DNA from: an uncultured Planctomycetaceae bacterium
GTDB taxonomy: Bacteria; Planctomycetota; Planctomycetia; Pirellulales; UBA1268
Reading direction: 5' to 3'
Assembly (NCBI GenBank): GCA_903949225.1
Contig: CAJAYZ010000148.1
Span: 1-11,514 of the forward strand
Length of the DNA: 11,514 bases
Position 1 is the first letter of the stretch. Each line of letters opens with the position of its first letter. A program made the translations under genes and the position numbers. Positions 1 through 8,558 of this stretch are shown here, one piece after another. The notes under the pieces were generated by a model that searched no databases, was not told the DNA's origin, and was given only the letters and a program-made list of their open reading frames with translations.

Positions 1-1041
1 CCGCCAACGACGGCGCTCGACCGCTTCCTCGTCATCCTTCTGCCGGTCGCCCTGGCGATCGAGGCCGAGGCGGCCGCCAAGTGGCTCGATGGCTTTTGGT
101 TGACCGTCGAGCGCGGCTGCGTGGCGCTGGTGGCAGTGCCAGTGCTCCTTCATGGGTCGGTGTGGCTGGAGGGGGGCGGCCCGGCCGCGGCGATCCTTGC
201 CGCCGCGCTCTTCTTCTGGGCATCGTGGGAGGGGATCACGGGGGAGGTGCGCGCCAGTGACGATCGGGTTGTCGCCGGGGTGACAGTGCTGGCGATCGTG
301 GTCGCCGGCCTTTCGATCGCGATGGCCGGATGGTTGAAGGGAGGGCTCGTGGCGCTGCCACTGGCCGGGGCGCTCGCCGGCGCGCTGGCGGCCGAATGGG
401 CTGGATCGCGGGCGGGGGGCGAGAGCCTGGGGCGGGACGGGGGCGGCCATGCCCCCTCCGGTCTCCCGGGGCTCACGGCCGCGGGGCTCGCGGCGCTCTT
501 TGGCCTCGTGGTGGTGGGGCGCTGTTTCGGGAGGTTGGGTTCGGCCGCGGCGCTCCTCATTCTCCTGGTGCCGCTGTTGGCCGTCGTGCCGGCGGCGATC
601 GGTCGTGGCCTGCCGGCCTCCGCCGTTGGTCGTGTGCTGCAATCCGCGTCTTACCGGATCTTCCTGGCGGTCGTGCCTCTGGTCATCGTCTTGTGGGGAG
701 CGAAGGCCGACTTCGACACGAGGCTAGGGCGCTTGCTCGGTGCAGCCCCGGCGGCGGCCCGGCACCACGCGGTCTCACCCCGCCCGGTCTCACCCCGCCC
801 GGAACTCCAGGCAGTGCCAGCCTTCGAGTTCGGTCGCGATCGGCTCGGTGGCGAGGTGCCTCCGGTAGAGCGCGGCGATGTCTGGAACGTCGGCGGAAAG
901 CAGGCCGCAGAGAACGATCCTCCCGCCCGGTGCGAGCCGGCGGCAGAGCTCGTCGGCATGCGCCCGGAGCACCGGGGCGACGATGTTGGCGAGGATGAGG
1001 TCGTGGGGTGGCTTGACGGGAAGCTCGGCGAGGGTGGCTGA
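1..1041 (+). CDS. Polytopic membrane protein, 5' end outside window
   Basis: The frame is open from the first base, so the gene begins upstream of the window. Counting residues from base 1, hydrophobic segments lie near 9-26, 36-57, 60-78, 89-110, 114-135, 155-172, 180-199 and 218-234, which suggests seven or eight membrane helices. I do not recognise the family and see no catalytic motif. The hydrophobic part ends near base 730 with a charged stretch (KADFDTRLGRLLG). After that the frame continues without membrane character through a tandem repeat (VSPRPVSPRP) and into sequence antisense to prmA, reaching TGA only at 1039-1041. The last 80-odd residues therefore read like an antisense shadow. 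Either the two convergent genes really overlap by about 250 bases, or a frameshift has removed an earlier stop (frame 2 has TAG at 725-727). The membrane region is confidently coding; the 3' end is uncertain. Confidence 0.6.
   Translation, partial: PPTTALDRFLVILLPVALAIEAEAAAKWLDGFWLTVERGCVALVAVPVLLHGSVWLEGGGPAAAILAAALFFWASWEGITGEVRASDDRVVAGVTVLAIVVAGLSIAMAGWLKGGLVALPLAGALAGALAAEWAGSRAGGESLGRDGGGHAPSGLPGLTAAGLAALFGLVVVGRCFGRLGSAAALLILLVPLLAVVPAAIGRGLPASAVGRVLQSASYRIFLAVVPLVIVLWGAKADFDTRLGRLLGAAPAAARHHAVSPRPVSPRPELQAVPAFEFGRDRLGGEVPPVERGDVWNVGGKQAAENDPPARCEPAAELVGMRPEHRGDDVGEDEVVGWLDGKLGEGG
771..802. repeat. 15-bp tandem duplication over the prmA stop codon
   Basis: The unit GGTCTCACCCCGCCC occurs twice head to tail (771-785 and 786-800), followed by two more matching bases. 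The second copy contains the prmA stop codon (TCA on the plus strand at 790-792). The first copy places the same TGA again in the same frame five codons later, giving prmA a tandem in-frame stop. On the plus strand the duplication keeps the frame of the convergent membrane protein and encodes VSPRP twice. Confidence 0.9.
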
Positions 1042-1794
1042 CACGCGAACCCGGCCGGCGACGGCATTGAGCGACGCATTGTGTCCGATCGCCTCGTGGA
1101 CGCGCGTATCGCTCTCCACCGCCTCGACGGCCCGCGCCCCGCGGAGCGCGGCGGCGATCCCCAGGATCCCGGAGCCGGCGCCGAAGTCGAGGACGCTTCC
1201 CCACGCGCTTCGATCGCCTGGCGCTCCCCCGGCCAGCGCCGTCAGGCACAGCCGGGTGGTGGGGTGGAGCCCGGTTCCGAATCCCGTGCCGGGATCGATC
1301 ACGAGCGTAGTTGGGGCGTCCGCTGACGAGGCGTGGGGCACGGCCTCCCAGGGGGGAAGGATTCGGCCGAAGCCGGGGACCTCGATCGGCCCGTGGCTGG
1401 CGCGGAACTCCGCCTCCCAGTCGTGGGCCTCCTCGCAACGGATGACCTCGATATGGCAGCCGTCGAGTGGCCCGAGGCGCGCTGCGGCGGCGCGGGCGCC
1501 CGATTCGTCTCCAAACCAGAAAGCGGCGGTGATCGTGTCTCGGGCCGCCACCCAGTCACGGTCGGGATCGCCCGCAGCGGCGTCGAGCACCATTGCGCTT
1601 GAGGTGATGCCGGCCGCGAATGCCTCGTCGGCATCCAGCGAGCCCTCATGGACGCCGGACAGGCCCGTCCCGTCGAGGAACTCCCAGACGAGAAGGAGAA
1701 AATCGTCACGCGACAGCGTCTCGCCCGGATGAAGCGCCACCCTGTCGGCAATCGTGACATCGACGACCCAGCAGGCGTCGGTGGGCGTTTTCAT
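790..1794 (-). CDS. prmA: Ribosomal protein L11 methyltransferase PrmA
   Basis: This is a class I S-adenosylmethionine-dependent methyltransferase that modifies amino groups of ribosomal protein L11 in the cytoplasm. The 334-residue product is slightly longer than the usual 290-300. The N-terminal substrate-recognition half is divergent. The catalytic half carries the PrmA signature DPGTGFGTGLHPTT at 167-180, the SAM-binding motif DFGAGSG at 203-209, the acidic end of strand 2 (VESD, 226-229), the active-site loop LANIVAPVL at 268-276 and APGG at 288-291. The frame is open upstream to an ATG at 1986, but that would overlap the start of the divergent gene at 1899 and adds proline/arginine-rich sequence with no family character. 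The ATG at 1794 (MKTPTDAC) is therefore preferred, although its Shine-Dalgarno sequence is weak. A related lysine methyltransferase of the same family with another substrate cannot be fully excluded. The gene stands alone, convergent with the membrane protein and divergent from the sulfatase operon. Confidence 0.93.
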   Translation of the reverse strand: MKTPTDACWVVDVTIADRVALHPGETLSRDDFLLLVWEFLDGTGLSGVHEGSLDADEAFAAGITSSAMVLDAAAGDPDRDWVAARDTITAAFWFGDESGARAAAARLGPLDGCHIEVIRCEEAHDWEAEFRASHGPIEVPGFGRILPPWEAVPHASSADAPTTLVIDPGTGFGTGLHPTTRLCLTALAGGAPGDRSAWGSVLDFGAGSGILGIAAALRGARAVEAVESDTRVHEAIGHNASLNAVAGRVRVSATLAELPVKPPHDLILANIVAPVLRAHADELCRRLAPGGRIVLCGLLSADVPDIAALYRRHLATEPIATELEGWHCLEFRAG

Positions 1795-1820
1795 CGATGG
1801 TTTCCGAGGGTTGGATGGCC

Positions 1821-1849
1821 GTGACGCCCCCTCTCGAGGAGCGTAGAAT
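1821..1849 (+). promoter_or_regulatory. Candidate sigma-70-type promoter of the PSCyt/DUF1501/sulfatase operon
   Basis: In the divergent intergenic region (1795-1898), GTGACG at 1821-1826 and TAGAAT at 1844-1849 resemble -35 and -10 elements (four and five of six consensus bases) with an ideal 17-base spacer. Transcription would start near 1856, some 45 bases before the first ATG. An 8-bp palindrome, GGCTAGCC (1854-1861), falls on the predicted start point and could be an operator, but such a short palindrome can arise by chance. I found no convincing promoter for prmA on the opposite strand. Confidence 0.4.
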
Positions 1850-1898
1850 GGGGGGCTAGCCAGACGGCCTCCACGCCGCACCGGCTCGCCCGGGGGGA

Positions 1899-4800
1899 AT
1901 GACCATGGTACGAAGCTTTCTGTGTCTGCGGGTCCTGTGCATCGCCTTCCTGGCCGCCGGGCAGTTGGGGGTGCCGCGAATGGCATTGGCCGACCCGACG
2001 GGTCCGTCGTTTGCCGCCGACATCAAGCCGCTCCTCTCCAATCGCTGCCTCCGCTGCCACGGGCCGGACGAGTCCTCCCGGCAAGGAGGGGGCGACGGGG
2101 GGCTCCGTCTCGACACGTACGCCGGGGCGACGGCTGATCTAGGCGGGCACGCGGCGATCGTGCCTGGGGACCCGGACTCAAGCGTCCTCATCGCCCGCAT
2201 CACCTCGACCGATCCCGACACCGTCATGCCCCCTCCCGACGGCGGCGAACGGCTTTCGCCAGCGCAGATCGAGGCCTTCAGGGCCTGGGTGGCTGGCGGA
2301 GCAAAGGTGGAGAGGCATTGGTCGTACGTGCCGCCGGTCCGCCCGGAGGTGCCGGTGATCGCCGCCGCTGTGCGCAACCCGATCGATGCCTTCGTGTTGG
2401 CGAGGCTCCATCGGGAGGGGCTCACGCTGCAGCCCGAGGCCGACCGGGCGGTGCTCGCCCGCCGCCTTGCCCTCGATCTGGTCGGCCTGCCGCCGACGCC
2501 GGAGGAGGTCGATGCCTTCGTCGCCGATCCGGCCCCGGATGCCTACGAACGCTACGTCGACAGGCTGCTGGCCCACGACGGCTACGGCGAGCATCAGGCC
2601 CGGCAGTGGCTCGACCTCGCCCGCTATGCCGACAGCGCCGGCTACGCCGACGATCCCCCGCGCTCGATCTGGGGATTCCGCGACTGGGTCATCCGGGCCT
2701 TTGATGCCAACATGCCCTTCGATCGTTTCACGACGCTCCAACTGGCCGGCGACCTCCTTCCCGGCGCCGGCCCTGACGAGCGCATGGCAACGGCCTTCCA
2801 CCGCAACACGATGACCAACACCGAGGGTGGGACGATCGACGAGGAGTTCCGCAACGTTGCCGTCATCGACCGGGTGAACACGACCTTCGGCACCTGGATG
2901 GGGACGACGATCGCCTGCGCCCAGTGCCACAGCCACAAATACGACCCGATCTCGCAGGAAGATTTCTTCAGGATCTACGCGGTCTTCAACAACACCGCCG
3001 ATGCCGACCGCGGCGACGACACGCCGGTGCTCGAGTTCTTCACGCCAGCGCAGGAGGCGGATCGGACGCGGATCGGGGCCGCGATCGCCGACACCGAGAA
3101 GGTGCTCGCCACCGACACTCCCGGGATCGCTGCTGCCGGTGAGGCTTGGGATCAGGCGTTCCCAAGGTCTGTCGGCTGGACAACGGCCCGGCCGCTGGCC
3201 GCTTCGGCAGGCTCCTTCCCGGCGGCAGAGTCCGCGGCTCCGGCCGCGACGATCGATGAAGACGGGACGGTCCATCTCCCCGCGGTCGGCCCGCGTGGCG
3301 TGGCGCGGATCGAGCTTCCGCAAGGGTTTCCCGCCGGTGGAACGCTCGCGGCCCTCCAACTCGATTTCCCTGGCGATGCCTCACTGCCGGGAGGGTCGTC
3401 GGGGCATGCCGGCAATTTCGTCCTCACCGGGATCGGCGCGCGGCTCGAGCCTGTCGGTGCGGCGGCGGCGCGGGGGAGGTTTGTGCGCATCGAGCTCCCC
3501 GGCAGCGAGAAGATCCTTTCGCTGGCCGAGGTGGAGGCCTTCCGCGGTGGCGAAAACATTGCCCGCGGCAAGCCGGCGACGCAGGCGTCGACAACGCTCG
3601 ACGCCCTGGCAGGCCGGGCCGTTGACGGCGTCACCGAAGGGGGCTTCTTCGTCGCCAACTCCGTCACCCACTCCGCGACGCAGGCCGATCCGTGGTGGGA
3701 GGTCGATCTTGGCGCCGAGGAGCCCCTCGATCGGATCGTTGTCTGGAACCGGACCGACGCCGGCGTCGGCACGCGCCTCGCGGGAGCGCGGGTGATCCTC
3801 CTCGACACCAACCGGCAGCCGGTCTGGCAGACGGTCGTCGAAACGGCTCCGGAGACGAGCGTGGCGCTCGGGCCGGCTGGGGGGCGTGAGGTGCCGCTGG
3901 CGGTGGCATTCGCCAGCCGCTCGCAGGAGGGATTCCCGGCGGCGAAGGTGCTCGCGGCAGCTGATGAGAAGAAAGAGCTCGACGGTGGTTGGGCGCCCGG
4001 TGGGGCTGCCCCGGCAACGCTCGTCGTGGCTCCGGCGGAGCCGGTGGCTGTGAAGCCAGGGGAGCGGCTTGTCCTCGTCCTCCGCGCGCGTTCCAAGCAC
4101 GACAGTCACACGATCGGCGTCGTTCGCGTCGCGGTCTCCTCAGAGCCACGCGTGAAGGAATGGGCAGGGGTGCCTGCCGACGTGATCGCGATCCTCGTCA
4201 AGCCTGCGCACGAGCGGAACGACGCCGAGAAGGCCCGGCTCGCCGACCACCACCGCCGCGTGGTCGCCGCCGAGACGGCTCCGGCTCGCGAGCGGATGGC
4301 GGCGCTTTCCGGAGAGCTTGCCGCCATCAAGCCGGCGAAGGTGCCGGTCATGGAGGAGCTTGCCGCCGACAAGCGCCGGGTGACGAAGCTCCAGCATCGG
4401 GGCAACTGGCAGGATCTCGGGGGCGAGGTCACGGAAGGGGTGCCGGAAGCGTTTCAGTTGCCGGTGGCGCCATCGGAGGCTGGTCGGATCGACCGGCTGG
4501 CGCTGGCAAAGTGGCTTGTCGACCCGGCCAATCCACTGACGGCCCGGGTGACGGTAAACCGTCTTTGGGAGCGGCTCTTCGGGACGGGCCTGGTGTCGAC
4601 GAGCGAGGAGTTCGGCAGCCAGGGTGATCTGCCGAGCGATCCACAGCTTCTCGATTGGCTCGCCGTCGAGCTCGTGGCCCGTGGCTGGGACACCAAGGCG
4701 ATCCTCCGCGAGATCGTCACCAGCGCCACCTACCGGCAGACCTCGAAGGCCGATCCGGCGGTCGTCGCCCGCGATCCCGACAACCGACTTCTGGCACGCG

Positions 4801-5435
4801 GCCCGCGCGTCCGCCTCTCCGCCGAGGTGATCCGCGACCAGGCCTTGGCAGCCGCTGGGCTCCTGTCGCGGAAGAAGGGGGGCCCGAGCGTCAATCCGCC
4901 GCAGCCCAACCTCGGGCTCTCGGCGGCCTTCGGCGGTGGGATCGACTGGAAGACGAGCCAGGGGGAGGACCGCCTCCGGCGGGCGATCTACACGACCTGG
5001 CGGCGGAGCAATCCCTATCCCTCCATGGCCGCCTTCGACGCCCCCAACCGCGAGGTCTGCACGATCCGCCGCCCGCGAACCAACACGCCGCTCCAGGCGC
5101 TCGTCACGCTCAACGATCCGGTTTATGTCGAGGCGGCCCAGAGCTTGGCCCGACGGATGGTGAAAGAGGGGGGATCGACTGATGCCGAGCGGGTGATCCG
5201 CGGCTTCCGGCTCGTGCTCGCCCGGCAGCCGTCCCCGGTCGAGGTCGATCGGCTCGTCCGGCTCCATGCGGAGGCGCTCGCCGATTACCGGCAGGCGCCG
5301 GAGGAAGCGCGGAAGCTGGCTACCGAGCCGCTCGGCCCCCCCCCTGCCGACCTCGCCGATCTCCCCGATCTGGCGGCGTGGACGGTGGTGGCCAATGTGA
5401 TTCTCAATCTCGACGAATCGTTCATGTGCCCGTGA
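1899..5435 (+). CDS. Secreted PSCyt1-DUF1549-DUF1553 cytochrome-like protein with inserted F5/8-type domain
   Basis: This is a large exported planctomycete protein of 1178 residues; the biochemical role of the family is not settled. Numbered from the ATG at 1899, residues 1-31 form a Sec-type signal peptide (FLCLRVLCIAFLAAG, cut likely after ALA). The ATG at 1905 has better spacing from the GGGGGG at 1892-1897 and may be the true start. The PSCyt1 domain (about 35-135) holds a haem-binding CLRCH at 50-54 and a later MPP at 110-112. DUF1549 (about 155-370) ends in the conserved ACAQCHSHKYDP, which supplies a second CxxCH at 340-344. A beta-rich region follows (about 440-750), interrupted at about 525-660 by a discoidin-like F5/8 type C segment (ENIARGKPATQAS, AVDG, WWEVDLG). 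A charged helical linker leads to DUF1553 (about 862-1178), with NRLWERLFGTGLV and the signature RPRTNTPLQALVTLNDP. It is the first gene of the operon, with DUF1501 starting 17 bases after its stop. Domain assignment is strong; a redox or sugar-related role is inference. Confidence 0.95.
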   Translation: MTMVRSFLCLRVLCIAFLAAGQLGVPRMALADPTGPSFAADIKPLLSNRCLRCHGPDESSRQGGGDGGLRLDTYAGATADLGGHAAIVPGDPDSSVLIARITSTDPDTVMPPPDGGERLSPAQIEAFRAWVAGGAKVERHWSYVPPVRPEVPVIAAAVRNPIDAFVLARLHREGLTLQPEADRAVLARRLALDLVGLPPTPEEVDAFVADPAPDAYERYVDRLLAHDGYGEHQARQWLDLARYADSAGYADDPPRSIWGFRDWVIRAFDANMPFDRFTTLQLAGDLLPGAGPDERMATAFHRNTMTNTEGGTIDEEFRNVAVIDRVNTTFGTWMGTTIACAQCHSHKYDPISQEDFFRIYAVFNNTADADRGDDTPVLEFFTPAQEADRTRIGAAIADTEKVLATDTPGIAAAGEAWDQAFPRSVGWTTARPLAASAGSFPAAESAAPAATIDEDGTVHLPAVGPRGVARIELPQGFPAGGTLAALQLDFPGDASLPGGSSGHAGNFVLTGIGARLEPVGAAAARGRFVRIELPGSEKILSLAEVEAFRGGENIARGKPATQASTTLDALAGRAVDGVTEGGFFVANSVTHSATQADPWWEVDLGAEEPLDRIVVWNRTDAGVGTRLAGARVILLDTNRQPVWQTVVETAPETSVALGPAGGREVPLAVAFASRSQEGFPAAKVLAAADEKKELDGGWAPGGAAPATLVVAPAEPVAVKPGERLVLVLRARSKHDSHTIGVVRVAVSSEPRVKEWAGVPADVIAILVKPAHERNDAEKARLADHHRRVVAAETAPARERMAALSGELAAIKPAKVPVMEELAADKRRVTKLQHRGNWQDLGGEVTEGVPEAFQLPVAPSEAGRIDRLALAKWLVDPANPLTARVTVNRLWERLFGTGLVSTSEEFGSQGDLPSDPQLLDWLAVELVARGWDTKAILREIVTSATYRQTSKADPAVVARDPDNRLLARGPRVRLSAEVIRDQALAAAGLLSRKKGGPSVNPPQPNLGLSAAFGGGIDWKTSQGEDRLRRAIYTTWRRSNPYPSMAAFDAPNREVCTIRRPRTNTPLQALVTLNDPVYVEAAQSLARRMVKEGGSTDAERVIRGFRLVLARQPSPVEVDRLVRLHAEALADYRQAPEEARKLATEPLGPPPADLADLPDLAAWTVVANVILNLDESFMCP

Positions 5436-5452
5436 GCTGAGGAACCTGCCCC

Positions 5453-6939
5453 ATGGATCCGTTCTTCGAACAGAAGTGTCTTGCCACCCGCCGTCACCTC
5501 CTCGGTGGCATGGGCGGGGGCATCGGTGGACTGGCCCTGGAAGCGCTCCTCGGCCGCGCGGCGCCGTTCGGCCGCGAGGCGCGGGGGATCGAGAGCGAGG
5601 CCAACCACGGCCACGAAGTTCCCGCCGATCCGCTCGCTGCGCGGGTGCCCCACTTCGCCCCGAAGGCGAAGCGGATGATCGTCATCCACCTCACCGGCTC
5701 GCCCCCCCATCTCGATCTCTACGACCACAAGCCGGAGCTCGTGAAGCATTCCGGCGAGGACTGCCCTGCCGACACGATCAAGGGGAAGACGTTCGCCTTC
5801 ACCAGCGGCACGCCGAAGCTCATGGGGACGCCGCGGAGCTGGAAGCGGTGTGGGGAGAGCGGCATGGAGCTCTCCGACGCGATTCCAAATCTCCAGCGCG
5901 TGGCCGATCGACTCTGCGTCGTGCGGAGCATGCATACCGACCAGTTCAACCATGCCCCCGCGGAGCTCCTCCTCTACACCGGCGCCGCCCGCTCCGGCCG
6001 GCCGAGCCTGGGGAGCTGGGTGACCTATGGCCTGGGGAGTGAAAACCAGAATCTCCCCGGCTTCGTCGTCCTCATCTCCTCCGGCGTGCAGCCTAACGGC
6101 GGCACGAGCAGTTTCGGATCGGGCTTCCTCCCGAGCGTCTATCAGGGCGTGCAGTGCCGGTCGCAGGGGGATCCGGTTCTCTATGTCTCCGATCCCCCCG
6201 GCATGGATCGGAAGACGAGGCGTCAGAGCCTCGATGCCCTCAAGGATCTCAACGAACTGCAGGCGCGCGAGCTCGGCAACGCCGAGACGCTCACCCGCAT
6301 CGCCCAGTACGAGCTCGCCTATCGGATGCAGACGAGCGTGCCGGAGGTGATGGACATCTCCCGCGAGTCGCCGGCGGTCCTCGAGGCCTACGGTGCGATG
6401 CCCGGCCAGGCGAGCCTCGCCAACAACTGTCTCCTCGCCCGGCGGCTCGTCGAGCAGGGGGTGCGGTTCGTCCACCTCTTCGACTGGGGCTGGGACTTCC
6501 ACGGCACCGGCCCCGGCGAGGACATCCGCGACGGTTTGACCAAGAAGGCGGCGACGTTCGACAAGCCGGCCGCGGCGCTCATCGAGGATCTCGAGGCCCG
6601 TGGGCTCCTCGATGACACGCTCATCCTCTGTACGGGGGAGTTCGGCCGGACGCCGTTCCGCGAGGGTCGCACCGCCGGGGGCGACATCCTCGGCCGCGAT
6701 CACTTCCCCGATTGCTACTCGATCTGGATGTGCGGCGGCGGCACGAAGCCGGGATTTGTCCATGGGGCGAGCGACGATCTCGGCTTCAAGCCGGCGGTCG
6801 ACCCGGTCCATGTCCACGACCTCCAGGCGACGATCATGCACCTCCTGGGCTTCGACCACACGAAGCTCACCTGGCGCTTCCAAGGGCGCGACTTCCGGCT
6901 CACCGACGTCCATGGCACGGTCGTCCGGTCGCTCCTGTC

Positions 6940-6943
<4 letters not shown>
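5453..6943 (+). CDS. DUF1501 family protein (sulfatase/alkaline phosphatase-like fold), Tat-like leader
   Basis: This 496-residue product is typical in length for DUF1501, a family distantly related to the alkaline phosphatase/sulfatase superfamily and nearly always encoded next to DUF1549/DUF1553 genes in planctomycetes. The N-terminus has a twin-arginine motif (ATRRHLLGG, residues 11-19) followed by a hydrophobic glycine-rich stretch to about 34, suggesting folded export by Tat. Family motifs include RMIVIHLTGSPPHLDLYDHKP (around 74-94), VVRSMHTDQFNHAPAELLLYTG (156-177), FVHLFDWGWDFHG, CTGEFGRTP (about 393-401), GRDHFPDCYSIWMCGGG, HDLQATIMHLLGFDH and the C-terminal GRDFRLTDVHG. The start is set by TGAGGAA at 5438-5444, about eight bases before the ATG. 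No sulfatase-type CxPSR motif is present, so classical formylglycine sulfatase activity is not expected. The stop overlaps the next gene's start by four bases, which implies translational coupling. The substrate is unknown. Confidence 0.95.
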
Positions 6944-8442
<1,499 letters not shown>

Positions 8443-8538
8443 ATCTCCCTCGATGGAAAACGCCCCCTTGCACAGCCCCCCCAGGATGTGGGTTACTGGT
8501 AGCTCCGAAGGGTGGGGGCCAGGGGTGTGCCGCCGCCC

Positions 8539-8553
8539 GGTCTCCAGGAGACC
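8539..8553 (+). promoter_or_regulatory. 15-bp palindrome containing the kinase Shine-Dalgarno sequence
   Basis: GGTCTCC and GGAGACC flank a single central A, forming a perfect palindrome. The kinase Shine-Dalgarno AGGAG (8546-8550) lies inside it, eight bases before the ATG at 8559. As RNA it could fold as a five-pair stem (GGTCT/AGACC) with the loop CCAGG, partly hiding the ribosome binding site. As DNA it could be an operator for a dimeric regulator. The rest of the 116-base gap after the sulfatase (8443-8558) holds a TTGCAC at 8468-8473 but no good -10, and no convincing terminator. Confidence 0.45.
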
Positions 8554-8558
8554 TGTCC

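Noticed and set aside
1795..1986. 64-residue N-terminal extension of PrmA
   Set aside because: It overlaps the divergent promoter and the first codons of the operon, is Pro/Arg-rich, and is absent from the PrmA family pattern.
2178..3359. Minus-strand frame of 393 codons opposite the PSCyt/DUF1549 gene
   Set aside because: It is a high-GC shadow; composition is dominated by Arg, Gly and Val, while the plus strand encodes conserved DUF1549 motifs.
5285..6913. Long minus-strand open frame (542 codons) opposite the DUF1501 gene
   Set aside because: It is antisense to a gene with clear family motifs, is rich in Arg/Glu/Ala repeats typical of GC-rich shadow frames, and has no recognisable domain.
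6712..6939. Upstream extension of the sulfatase frame to an ATG at 6712
   Set aside because: It lies wholly inside DUF1501 coding sequence and would bury the signal peptide; the GTG at 6940 gives a proper leader and a GTGA overlap.
8468..8499. Possible kinase promoter (TTGCAC with TACTGG or TTACTG)
   Set aside because: The -10 candidates match the consensus poorly and the spacing is off, so it is not listed as a promoter.
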